A stretch of DNA of 64,000 bases, from NCBI RefSeq assembly GCF_001611795.1, contig NZ_CP015098.1, positions 8,184,001 to 8,248,000 of the forward strand, in the 5' to 3' direction. The first letter of the stretch is position 1; every line of letters begins with the position of its first letter. This document shows positions 24,968 through 32,439 of this stretch, piece after piece. A program made the position numbers and the translations under genes. Source of the stretch: Streptomyces qaidamensis. GTDB lineage: Bacteria > Actinomycetota > Actinomycetes > Streptomycetales > Streptomycetaceae. The notes beneath the pieces were generated by a model that saw only the letters and a program-made list of their open reading frames with translations, searched no databases and was not told where the DNA came from.

Positions 24968-26077
24968 CTACTTCTTCAGGCCTGTCGCCGCACAGTCGGC
25001 CGCGAGTCGGGGCGTGCATATCTCGGACAGCTTGTACATGCCGCTCCCGATGACCGTGTCCTTGATGTTGTCCCTCGTCAGGGCGACGACCGGCACGAGA
25101 TGTGCGGGAATGTCCTTACGGGTTGGACTGTCGACTCTGCTGGAGGTGAGGGCTTCGAACTGAATGTCTCTGCCCTGGGCCTTCGCCACGGCCATCTCCG
25201 CGGCGTTCTCGGCCTCCTCCGGGTACGGCTTGTACACACTCATGTACTGCTCGCCGGTGATGATCCGCCGAACCGCCGAGAGCTCGGCGTCCTGCCCGGT
25301 GATCGGGGGCAGGTCGGTTACGCCCGCGGCCTTCAGTGCTTCGATGATGCCGCCCGCCAGGCCGTCGTTGGCGGCGTAGACGGCCTTGATGTCGTCCTTT
25401 CCGATTTCGTTGATCGCCTCGGCCATGTTCTTCTCGGCGGTCTGCGGCTTCCAGTCCTTGGTGTCGAACGACTTGGCGATCGTCACCTTGCCGTCGAGGG
25501 CGAGGACCGCGCCCGCCTTGAACTGCGCGGCGTTCGGGTCGGTGGGTGAGCCGTTCATCATGACGATCTTGTCGGAGGGGCCGGCGTCCTCGCCCAGGGC
25601 CTCCAGCAGGGAGCGGCCCTGTACCTCGCCGACGAGCTCGTTGTCGAAGGTGATGTACGCGTCGATCGGGCCCTCGGCCAGCCGGTCGTAGGCGATGACC
25701 GCGATGCCGGCCTCCTTGGCCTTCCTCACCCCGCCTGCGATGGCATGCGTGTCGACGGGGTCCAGCAGGATCACGTCGACCCGTTCGTCGATCATCTGCT
25801 GCAGTTGCCGGGTCTGCTCGTCCGCGTCGGCCTCGGCGTTGGCGTACTCGACCCGGCCCCGGCCGCGGGTGAGGGACTCGACCTTCGCCTTGATGACGGG
25901 ATAGTGGAACTGCTCGTACTGAGGGTTCGACTTTTCCGGCAGAAGCAGCCCCACGGTGATGTCGTCCCCCTTGGCCGGGCGTCCGTCGGCGCTGCTCCCC
26001 GTCGGGTCGAGCCCGCCACAGCCGACGAGCGAGACAGAGATCGTCGCGATGGTCACGGGCAGGGCGGTACGACGCAT
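24968..26077 (-). CDS. Sugar-type ABC substrate-binding lipoprotein (XylF-like)
   Basis: A 369-residue lipoprotein: MRRTALPVTIATISVSLVGC gives a basic start, hydrophobic core and lipobox LVGC. Family features include ITVGLLLPEKSNPQYEQF, QLQQMIDERVDVILLDPVD, AYDRLAEGPIDAYITFDN, MMNGSPTDPNAAQF and LPPITGQDAELSAVRRI, all typical of xylose/ribose-type binding proteins. No ATPase or permease gene is adjacent, so it is an orphan receptor or uses a shared importer. I chose ATG 26077 because it yields a standard lipoprotein signal; the longer frame to 26128 does not. Confidence 0.88.
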   Translation of the reverse strand: MRRTALPVTIATISVSLVGCGGLDPTGSSADGRPAKGDDITVGLLLPEKSNPQYEQFHYPVIKAKVESLTRGRGRVEYANAEADADEQTRQLQQMIDERVDVILLDPVDTHAIAGGVRKAKEAGIAVIAYDRLAEGPIDAYITFDNELVGEVQGRSLLEALGEDAGPSDKIVMMNGSPTDPNAAQFKAGAVLALDGKVTIAKSFDTKDWKPQTAEKNMAEAINEIGKDDIKAVYAANDGLAGGIIEALKAAGVTDLPPITGQDAELSAVRRIITGEQYMSVYKPYPEEAENAAEMAVAKAQGRDIQFEALTSSRVDSPTRKDIPAHLVPVVALTRDNIKDTVIGSGMYKLSEICTPRLAADCAATGLKK

Positions 26078-26188
26078 CGGGAGCTCACTTCGGGCGCGAT
26101 CGGGAGGTGGGCATGCATTGCGGCCCACTGACTGAATAGCCGAGACGGAGGCGGACCCGGCGTCGAGCGGAGCTACTGTACGAGATAA

Positions 26189-26228
26189 GAGATGGCATCT
26201 CGCAATAGGTTCCCTGGACTCGTGCGAG
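26189..26228. promoter_or_regulatory. Island operator with GAGAT-GGC-ATCTC palindrome and 20-bp-spaced repeat
   Basis: GAGATGGCATCTC (26189-26201) overlaps TCTCGCAAT (26198-26206); after a 12-bp spacer (AGGTTCCCTGGA) comes CTCGTGCGAG (26219-26228). The CTCG elements are 20 bp apart and the layout matches 11175-11208. It lies 110 bp upstream of the binding-lipoprotein gene on one side and about 280 bp upstream of the FAH operon on the other. The 26229-26472 stretch contains no recognisable gene. Confidence 0.6.
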
Positions 26229-26472
26229 GCGGGCGGCTTCCTCGGGCGACTGCACGCCCCACGGGCGGCCTCGGGGGAGCGGGAGGTGGTGCCCCGGGCC
26301 GACGGTGAAATTACCTGCTTCGAGACCCGTCCCGATCCTGAAGGGCCGGCCGTCCTGTTGGAGATCGTCGAGGTCGCGTCGACAACTACGCTTCAGTGGA
26401 AGGTATTTGACGACTCGTCAAAAGATTCCAGGGAGGGCTGCCGGTCTGTCCGCACCGGCGTGTCCGTATCGC

Positions 26473-26516
26473 TTGACACGATGCCATCTCGCATTGAAAG
26501 ATGCTCGCCATGCGAG
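26473..26516 (+). promoter_or_regulatory. Promoter with embedded operator for the FAH operon
   Basis: TTGACA at 26473-26478, then about 18 bp to AAAGAT (26497-26502); the predicted start is near 26509-26510, the ATG of the FAH gene, suggesting a leaderless mRNA. TCTCGCATT (26487-26495) lies in the spacer and a palindrome CTCGC-CAT-GCGAG (26504-26516) straddles the predicted start and the start codon. The arrangement would let one regulator occlude both polymerase and start site. Confidence 0.5.
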
Positions 26517-27370
26517 TAGTGACGACGGATGCCGGCCTGGGCCGGATCGAGGACGGGGCTGTCGCCCTGCTGGACACTGCTTTTCCGCACATCGGAGTGG
26601 TCCTCGAACAGGAGGGCTCGCTGCGGTGTCTGGCGTCCTGCGCGGTGCGCAGACGCATCCCGATCGACGAGGCCACCCTCGTGGCGCCGCTGGGCCGTCC
26701 CCGCGCGGTGTGGGGCGTCGGGCTCAACTATGTGTCGAAGGCGGCCCGCACCGGCCGGGGACTGCCCGAGCAGCCGATCCTGTACCTGGCCGCGTCGTCC
26801 GGTGTGTCGGCACCCGGCGCGCAGGTGGTGATCCCGCAGGCCGCGGCCGAACCCGACTACGAGGGCGAGATCGCGGTCGTGGTCGGGCGCCGGCTGTACC
26901 GGGCGAACGAGTCCGAGGTCTGGCCCGCGATCGCGGGCATCACCGCGGCCAACGACATGACGGCGCGGGACGTCATGCGCACCACGTCCGTGCCCGCCCT
27001 CGCCAAGAGCTACCCGGGTTTCACGCCGCTCGGCCCCTCGCTCCGCACTCCCGACGACCTGTCTGACCGCGACACGATCCGCGTACGGACCCTGGTCAAC
27101 GGCGAGCTGGTGCAGGACGACACGAGCGCCGGAATGATCTTCCCGGTGCCCGATCTGCTGAGCCGGTTGTCGTGGTTCACCGCGCTCGAACCCGGCGATG
27201 TCGTCCTCACCGGAACCCCGGCCGGCACCGGCCAGGACCGTGCGTGCTTCCTCGCCGACGGCGACGAGGTACGCGTCGAGGTGGACGGCGTGCTGCCCCT
27301 CATCACCCGCGTCGTGCGTCCTGAGGACGCTTCACTGCGCGACCACCGACTGACCGAACCGGTCAGCTGA
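26510..27370 (+). CDS. Fumarylacetoacetate hydrolase (FAH) family protein
   Basis: A 286-residue FAH-fold enzyme. Conserved parts: VWGVGLNYVSKAART, PDYEGEIAVVVGRR (metal-binding Glu pair), ANDMTARDVMR, SYPGFTPLGPSL, LVNGELVQDDTSAGMIF and GDVVLTGTPAGTGQ. Such enzymes hydrolyse C-C bonds of acylpyruvates or act as decarboxylases/isomerases/hydratases in meta-cleavage routes. In-frame ATG codons occur at 26501 and 26510; I prefer 26510 because it coincides with the predicted transcript start and gives the usual MRVVTTDAG-type N-terminus. First gene of the 26510-29714 operon. Confidence 0.9.
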   Translation: MRVVTTDAGLGRIEDGAVALLDTAFPHIGVVLEQEGSLRCLASCAVRRRIPIDEATLVAPLGRPRAVWGVGLNYVSKAARTGRGLPEQPILYLAASSGVSAPGAQVVIPQAAAEPDYEGEIAVVVGRRLYRANESEVWPAIAGITAANDMTARDVMRTTSVPALAKSYPGFTPLGPSLRTPDDLSDRDTIRVRTLVNGELVQDDTSAGMIFPVPDLLSRLSWFTALEPGDVVLTGTPAGTGQDRACFLADGDEVRVEVDGVLPLITRVVRPEDASLRDHRLTEPVS

Positions 27371-27396
27371 CCGCTCTCACCCTGGAGTGCACATCG

Positions 27397-28560
27397 ATGT
27401 CCATCTCCTCCGCCCCGTCCTACGACCTCGTCCTGGCCGGCGGCACCGTCATCGATCCGGCGTCGGACACCAACGCCCGGCTCGACGTGGCGGTCACCGG
27501 TGACCGCATCGCCGCGATCGGGAAGGGCCTGGCGACGAACGCGGCCCGCACGATCGACGTCACCGGCTCCACCGTGCTGCCCGGCCTCGTCGAGGGCCAC
27601 ACCCACATCTTCCAGTACGTCTCCGCCGTCGGCGCCCCGGCCGAGGAGGCCCATCTGCGCCGCGGTGTGGTCGCCGCGGCCGATGCGGGCACGGCCGGCG
27701 CCTCTACGTTCGCGGCCTTCCGCAAGCTGGTGGTCGAGGCCAACCCGCTGCGCATCGTCAACTTCCTCAACGTCTCGGTGCTCGGCCTGATCGACTTCAG
27801 GTTCGGCGAGCTGCTGAACCCCGACACCCTGGTCCCCGAAGACGCGCTCGCGACCGCCGAGGCCCACCCCGACATCGTGCGCGGCTTCAAGATCCGCCTG
27901 TCCGAGGACGTCGTCGGCGAGAACTGGGAGTCGCTGCTGAAGAAGTCCGTGGCGCTGGCCGAACAGGCCGGGCTGCCGCTGATGCTGCACATCGGCGAGA
28001 CCTCGGAGCCGCTGCCCGTCGTCCTGGACTACCTGCGCCCCGGCGACATCGTGGCGCACTGCTACACCGGCAAGCCCTACGGCATCCTCGACGGCGACAA
28101 GGTGCAGCCCGCCGTCAACGCGGCTCGTGAGCGGGGCGTCCTCTTCGACTCCGCTCACGGCAAGAGCAACCTCAGTTTCGAGGTGGCGCGCCGGGCGATC
28201 GCCGACGGATTCCTGCCCGACGTCCTCAGCTCCGACACCAGCGCCCGCAACTGGCGAGGCCCGGTGTTCGACCTGCTCACCAGCATCTCCAAGCTGGTCG
28301 CGCTCGGTGCGCCGCTGGAGGAGTGCGTCCGGCGGGCCACCGTCGCGCCGGCCCAGCTGCTCGGGCTCGATGCCGAGGGCTACGGGCGCCTGGAGGTCGG
28401 CGGGCGGGCCGACGTGACAGTCGTCGACTGGACCGACGAGGTCACCCTGCCCGACGCCGCCGGCAACACGATCGTCGCGCCGCGCCTGGAGCCGACCGTG
28501 GTGCTGCACGGTGGCGCCGAGGTCGACATCGTGCCGTGGCGGGGGCTGAAGACGGCCTGA
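27397..28560 (+). CDS. Amidohydrolase/deacetylase-family metallohydrolase
   Basis: A 387-residue dihydroorotase-like amidohydrolase. Metal site: H-x-H in EGHTHIF, bridging Lys in GFKIRLSED, His in LMLHIGETSE, His in VAHCYTGKP and Asp in LSSDTSARN. It resembles the EF_0837/AHA_3915-type group whose members remove acyl groups from N-acylated small molecules. In this operon, with FAH, aldolase and cupin genes, it may hydrolyse an amide or lactam intermediate. Located 26 bp after the FAH gene with a GGAG-like site before the ATG. Confidence 0.85.
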   Translation: MSISSAPSYDLVLAGGTVIDPASDTNARLDVAVTGDRIAAIGKGLATNAARTIDVTGSTVLPGLVEGHTHIFQYVSAVGAPAEEAHLRRGVVAAADAGTAGASTFAAFRKLVVEANPLRIVNFLNVSVLGLIDFRFGELLNPDTLVPEDALATAEAHPDIVRGFKIRLSEDVVGENWESLLKKSVALAEQAGLPLMLHIGETSEPLPVVLDYLRPGDIVAHCYTGKPYGILDGDKVQPAVNAARERGVLFDSAHGKSNLSFEVARRAIADGFLPDVLSSDTSARNWRGPVFDLLTSISKLVALGAPLEECVRRATVAPAQLLGLDAEGYGRLEVGGRADVTVVDWTDEVTLPDAAGNTIVAPRLEPTVVLHGGAEVDIVPWRGLKTA

Positions 28561-28587
28561 CAAGCACGCACATCCCGGGAGGAAGCC

Positions 28588-29361
28588 ATGACCGCCGGTG
28601 ACGTCCACCTGCTGCGGCGCCGCCTTCGCGCGGCCCTGACGGCGGAGGAACCCGCTGTCGGCACGTTCGTCAAGCTGGCGTCGCCCGACGTGGTGGAACT
28701 GGCCGCGGCGGCCGGATTCGCGTTCGTGGTCGTCGACCTCGAACATTCCACCCTCACCGAACGAGACGCCGTCGACCTGGTGCGCCACGCCGACGTGTGC
28801 GGGCTGCCGGCCCTGGTCCGCGTGCCGGAGGTGGACGCCGCCGCGGTCAATCGGCTCCTGGAGGCCGGGGCGGCGGGCATCCAGCTCTCCATGCTCACCC
28901 GCGTCGCCCAGGCCGACGCACTCGTCGCCGCGACCCGGTTCGCTCCATCCGGCCGCCGTTCGGTGAGCCTGGCCAACAGGGCCGCCCGGTTCGGTGCGAC
29001 CCCGCTGGCCGGGTTCCTCCGCCGCGAGCAGGACGACCCGCCGGTGCTCGTCGGCCAGATCGAGACGGCGTCCACCGATCCTCTGCCGGATCTGCTCGCC
29101 GCTCTCGACGTGTGCTTCGTCGGCAGCACGGACCTCGCGGTCGACCTGGGCCTGTCGGCGGACCCGGCGGAGCTGCGCGGCGCCGTGGACCGGGTTCGTG
29201 ACGCCGCCCGCTCCGCGGCGGTGGCGTTCGGCGGCTGGGCACCGGCCCGGGGGGCCGCGAAGGACTTGGGCCTTGCCGACGCCGACTACCTGGTCGTCGG
29301 CTCGGACCTGCAGATGTTGGCGGCCGGCCTGCGGGCGGCCGTCCGAGAGGAGAACCAGTGA
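28588..29361 (+). CDS. HpcH/HpaI-family aldolase
   Basis: A 257-residue class II aldolase. FAFVVVDLEHSTLT, LVRVPEVDAAAVNRLLEAGA, GIQLSMLTRVAQADALV and CFVGSTDLAVDLGL carry the family's Glu/Asp metal ligands and pyruvate-binding Arg. It cleaves a 2-keto-4-hydroxy acid to pyruvate (or glyoxylate) and an aldehyde. This is the expected last step of a meta-cleavage route after FAH hydrolysis or hydration. Overlaps the cupin gene start by 4 bp. Confidence 0.9.
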   Translation: MTAGDVHLLRRRLRAALTAEEPAVGTFVKLASPDVVELAAAAGFAFVVVDLEHSTLTERDAVDLVRHADVCGLPALVRVPEVDAAAVNRLLEAGAAGIQLSMLTRVAQADALVAATRFAPSGRRSVSLANRAARFGATPLAGFLRREQDDPPVLVGQIETASTDPLPDLLAALDVCFVGSTDLAVDLGLSADPAELRGAVDRVRDAARSAAVAFGGWAPARGAAKDLGLADADYLVVGSDLQMLAAGLRAAVREENQ

Positions 29362-29714
29362 GCACACGCAACGCAGCGCTGTTCGACACCGTCGTCAACT
29401 GGGACGAGCTACCGGTGACCCAGGTGCGGCCGGGGGTCCGCCGTCGCGTCTACGCGACGGACGAGGTGATGATCTGCCACCACGAGCTCGACGTCGGCAT
29501 GACCCTCAACCCGCACCGGCACGAAACCTTCGACCAACTGGTCCACATAGCCGAGGGGCGCGCCAACTACTACGTGGACGGTGTCGCGCACGACATGCGT
29601 GCCGGATCGTTCCTGCTGGTTCCCCGCGGCAGCGAGCACTACGTGGAGCCGACGGAGAGCCCCTGCGTGAACATCGACTTCTTCGTCCCGCCGCGGGCCG
29701 ACCTGCTTCCCTGA
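29358..29714 (+). CDS. Small cupin-domain protein
   Basis: A 118-residue single cupin: HHELDVGMTLNPHRHETFDQ contains the metal-binding H-x-H-x(3-4)-E motif and RAGSFLLVPRGSEHYVEPTE the second motif with His. Likely an isomerase, dioxygenase or sensor acting on a small pathway intermediate. It is translationally coupled to the aldolase gene (ATGA-type overlap), which implies they serve the same step. Confidence 0.85.
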   Translation: MSTRNAALFDTVVNWDELPVTQVRPGVRRRVYATDEVMICHHELDVGMTLNPHRHETFDQLVHIAEGRANYYVDGVAHDMRAGSFLLVPRGSEHYVEPTESPCVNIDFFVPPRADLLP

Positions 29715-29873
29715 GCGGCATACCGGCGCGCTGCTCCGCGGGCCCTCGCTGACCGGACGGCGACCCGGGGGCGTTGTCTGACACAGCGCCGCAGCCGGGG
29801 CGATGGCTCAGTCGCCGTGACATGGCGCTGCCCGTGGGGCGACCTCGTCCCCGGTGGCCGGAGCCGAAAGTCA

Positions 29874-29903
29874 AAGGGCCCACCGCCTGAGCGGTGGGCC
29901 CTT
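29874..29903. terminator. Bidirectional terminator hairpin
   Basis: Perfect 13-bp stem AAGGGCCCACCGC (29874-29886), loop CTGA, complement 29891-29903; the A- and T-rich ends work in both directions. Between the convergent cupin operon and IclR gene. Confidence 0.85.
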
Positions 29904-29924
29904 CGAGCTGTCGTCGGGACCGGA

Positions 29925-30719
29925 TCAGCCGCCGTTGGGTGCGTCCTCGGAAGTGCCCAGCCGCTGTGACAGCGCGCGGGCGGTCTCCAGCAGTGCCTGG
30001 GCCATCGGCGACGCGACGTCGTCGGGCACGGTCGCCGTCGTGCCGACGATGGCGAGCGTTCCGCTGATCTTGTCCCCTTCGAAGATCGGCGCCGCGACGG
30101 TGCGGACCCCGTTGACGGTGGGGGAGTTGACCGACAGCCCGTGCTTCCGGATGGCCTCGAGCTCCTCGTTGAGCTCCGACTTGCGGACCGAACGCGGCAG
30201 CGTCGGTACCTGCTCCGTGGGCAGGAACGCGAGGAAGACGCGTCCCTGCGCCGAGGACGTGAGGTTCAGGCGTGAGCCGACCCGGACGCTGATGCGCACC
30301 ATGTGGTCGGTGTTGTCCACCGAGCGCACCACGGTCGCCGATTCACCGTCCCAGACCGACAGCACGATCGTCTCGTCGATGCGCCTGACCAGTTCCTCCA
30401 TGTACGGCTCGGCGGCGGCGACGATCGGCAGGCCGGCCCGGGCCGCCGTGGCGAGCGTGAGCACCTGGGGCCCGAGGGAGTACAGCGAGGTGCGCTCGTC
30501 GTACCGGAGCAGGTTCGCCGCCCGCAGTGCCTTGGTGTACCGGTGCGCGGTCGCCTTGCTCGCCCCGAGACGCGCGGTGATCTCGTTGAGGCTCATGTGC
30601 GGCTTGCCGACCGTGAACGAGCCGAGGATCAGCGCCGCACGCTGCACCGTCTGGATGGTCGGCGCGGTCCTGTCCGGGCCGTCCTGCTCGCCGATACCGT
30701 GCTGCGCCTTCGTGGCCAT
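29925..30719 (-). CDS. IclR-family transcriptional regulator
   Basis: A 264-residue regulator. The N-terminal winged helix (VQRAALILGSFT, LNEITARLGASKATAHRYTK) is followed by the IclR effector domain (LVRRIDETIVLSVWDGESAT, SRLNLTSSAQGRVFLAFLP, GLSVNSPTVNGVRTVAAPIF). Such proteins bind small aromatic or organic acids and act as repressors or activators, usually as dimers or tetramers on paired sites. It stands at the centre of the island and is the best local candidate for binding the recurrent TCTCGCAWT operators. The ATG is preceded by AGGAGC. The link to the operators is inference. Confidence 0.9.
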   Translation of the reverse strand: MATKAQHGIGEQDGPDRTAPTIQTVQRAALILGSFTVGKPHMSLNEITARLGASKATAHRYTKALRAANLLRYDERTSLYSLGPQVLTLATAARAGLPIVAAAEPYMEELVRRIDETIVLSVWDGESATVVRSVDNTDHMVRISVRVGSRLNLTSSAQGRVFLAFLPTEQVPTLPRSVRKSELNEELEAIRKHGLSVNSPTVNGVRTVAAPIFEGDKISGTLAIVGTTATVPDDVASPMAQALLETARALSQRLGTSEDAPNGG

Positions 30720-30724
30720 GGATG

Positions 30725-30782
30725 TCTCGCTCCTGTCCGTGCCCAGTCAATGAGTTTGAGACGTCAAATGAAACGCCGTCTT
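30725..30782. promoter_or_regulatory. Possible IclR autoregulatory region
   Basis: Within the IclR leader and promoter: TCTCGCTC at 30725-30732, GAGACGTC at 30758-30765 and CGTCTT at 30777-30782. They resemble the GAGAYG half of the island operators but none gives a full palindrome, so the case is weak. Confidence 0.28.
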
Positions 30783-30923
30783 GAATAGAGCAATGGTAAG
30801 GGTTTGGTCATGGTGCGTGAAAGAGCCCTGGGACGCTGGTCCGCGCCGTCGCGGCGGTGAACGGGAGCCTGACGGCCGACGGCCGCAGATCACTCCCGCT
30901 CACCGCTGCCTCGTGCGGCGATC

Positions 30924-31922
30924 TCACGCGTCGGAGGAGTGCCCCGGCGTGACCGAGCATGCCGGGTCGAGCAGGGCGGCGATGTGATTGACGGCCAGGG
31001 CCGCTTCACCGAAGCCGATGGAGATGAGGCTGACCTTGCCGTCGAAGTCGGAGATGTCGCCGGCCGCGAAGACGCGCTCCCGGTTCGTGCGCATCGTACG
31101 GTCGACGAGGATGCGCCTGCGGCGCAGCTCCAGTCCCCACTGCTCGATCGGGCCGAGGTCGGCGATGAAGCCGAGCGCGGCCACGACGGACTGGGCGGGC
31201 AGGGTGATCCGATCTCCGTCGGAGCTCGCCACCACGATCTCCGACACCGTCCCGTCGCCGGATATCTTCTCGACCTCGTACGGCGTCAGGACCCGCACGG
31301 AGGATGCGTGCACCTGCTCGACACTGCGCTCGTGGGCCCGGAATCGCGTACGCCGGTGCACCAGCGTCACCGACGACGCGAGCGACTCCAGTGACAGTGC
31401 CCAGTCCAGCGCGGAGTCGCCGCCGCCGACCACCACGACGTCCTGTCCGGCGAGCTCGTGCAACCTCGGCACGAAGTACCGCAGCCCCCGGTCCAGGTAC
31501 TCGGAACCCACCGGAAGCTCACGGGGGATGAAGTTACCGATCCCGCCGCAGACGAGCACCGCACCCGCGGTGATCCGTGCGCCGGCGTCGGTGGTGGCGA
31601 CGATGCTCTCGCCCGTCTCGTCCAGCCGGGTGACCCCGTGTCCGAGCAGGTAGGTGGGGTTCCACCGCCAGGCCTGCTCGGCCAGCCGGTCCACCAGGTC
31701 CTGACCCCGGACGGCCGGAAAGCCGGCCACGTCGTAGATGAGCTTCTCGGGGTACAGCGCGGCGATCTGGCCGCCCACCGCCGGCAGCGCGTCGGCGACC
31801 GCGACGCTCATGCCGCGGAACCCGGCGTAGTACGCGCCGTACAGCCCGGTCGGGCCGGCGCCGATGATGAGCAGGTCGACCGACAGTTCCGGACCGGCGC
31901 CTGCGGCCGCGAGGCCGGTCAT
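30924..31922 (-). CDS. Ferredoxin--NADP reductase (thioredoxin-reductase-like type)
   Basis: A 332-residue flavoprotein. FAD-binding LLIIGAGPTGLYGAYYAGFR at the N-terminus, second Rossmann motif VVVVGGGDSALDWALSL for NADPH, and C-terminal VFAAGDISDF. The absence of a redox CxxC between them identifies the ferredoxin-NADP reductase branch. It would pass electrons from NADPH to the coupled ferredoxin and on to the Rieske dioxygenase. The ATG at 31922 overlaps the ferredoxin stop (ATGA). Confidence 0.9.
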   Translation of the reverse strand: MTGLAAAGAGPELSVDLLIIGAGPTGLYGAYYAGFRGMSVAVADALPAVGGQIAALYPEKLIYDVAGFPAVRGQDLVDRLAEQAWRWNPTYLLGHGVTRLDETGESIVATTDAGARITAGAVLVCGGIGNFIPRELPVGSEYLDRGLRYFVPRLHELAGQDVVVVGGGDSALDWALSLESLASSVTLVHRRTRFRAHERSVEQVHASSVRVLTPYEVEKISGDGTVSEIVVASSDGDRITLPAQSVVAALGFIADLGPIEQWGLELRRRRILVDRTMRTNRERVFAAGDISDFDGKVSLISIGFGEAALAVNHIAALLDPACSVTPGHSSDA

Positions 31923-32251
31923 GCTCCCACCTCCGGGTGGTCGTGGCCGACCCGGCCGACCTTGCGGGCCCCGCCGGGTGAGCCCAGGGGGTCGGTGCCG
32001 AGGGTGAAGAACTCGGCGTTGATGCGCTCGAACCCCTTGCTCTCCTCCGGCAGGTCCTCGTGGTGGAAGATGGAGATCTGCGGACAGACGGGTTCGCAGC
32101 GCCCGCACTCGACGCATTCGTCGGGCTGGATGTAGAGCATCCGATCGCCCTCGTAGATGCAGTCGGCCGGGCACTCCTCCATACACGACTTGTCCATGAC
32201 GTCGACGCAGGCCTGAGTGATGACGTACGGCACGAGCTTGTTGCCCTTCAC
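31919..32251 (-). CDS. Seven-iron-type ferredoxin
   Basis: A 110-residue ferredoxin. The Cys pattern CVDVMDKSCMEECPADCIYE plus CVECGRCEPVCP fits a 3Fe-4S/4Fe-4S (7Fe) ferredoxin of the FdxA type; C-terminal ~50 residues are an acidic extension common in actinomycetes. The frame starts at GTG 32251; GTG 32233 (VPYVITQAC) is the alternative matching most family N-termini. Promoter-like sequence just upstream suggests the first may be the leaderless start. Divergent from the Rieske dioxygenase genes and coupled to the reductase: together an electron-transfer chain. Confidence 0.9.
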   Translation of the reverse strand: MKGNKLVPYVITQACVDVMDKSCMEECPADCIYEGDRMLYIQPDECVECGRCEPVCPQISIFHHEDLPEESKGFERINAEFFTLGTDPLGSPGGARKVGRVGHDHPEVGA

Positions 32252-32263
32252 ACGGTCGCACAG

Positions 32264-32285
32264 AATGCGAGACGGTGTATTTCAA
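32264..32285 (-). promoter_or_regulatory. Operator and -35-like element before the ferredoxin gene
   Basis: Minus strand: TTGAAA (32285-32280) followed by 17 bp that contain the operator TCTCGCATT (32272-32264). The -10 region at 32262-32257 (TGTGCG) is a poor match. If used, transcription would start about at the GTG at 32251. Confidence 0.4.
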
Positions 32286-32370
32286 TGTGGAACGGAATGA
32301 TGGCGGTGCAGGGTCGAGGTGTCAACCGTGCGGTGAATGCTTGACAGCGTCGAGTGTGCTAGGGGACGCT

Positions 32371-32395
32371 AATGCGACATACGAGATGGCGTCTC
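32371..32395. promoter_or_regulatory. Operator upstream of the Rieske dioxygenase operon
   Basis: AATGCGAC (32371-32378) and the palindrome GAGAT-GGC-GTCTC (32383-32395), close in form to GAGATGGCATCTC at 26189. It lies 45 bp upstream of the alpha-subunit ATG; TTGACA occurs at 32341-32346 without a good -10. Confidence 0.5.
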
Positions 32396-32439
32396 ACGGG
32401 GCGTCACTCGGGTCGGGACTTGTGAGAGGCAAACTCCCC

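Noticed and set aside
27010..29367. 785-codon minus-strand frame across FAH, amidohydrolase and aldolase
   Set aside because: Antisense to three motif-rich genes; composition is that of reversed codons.
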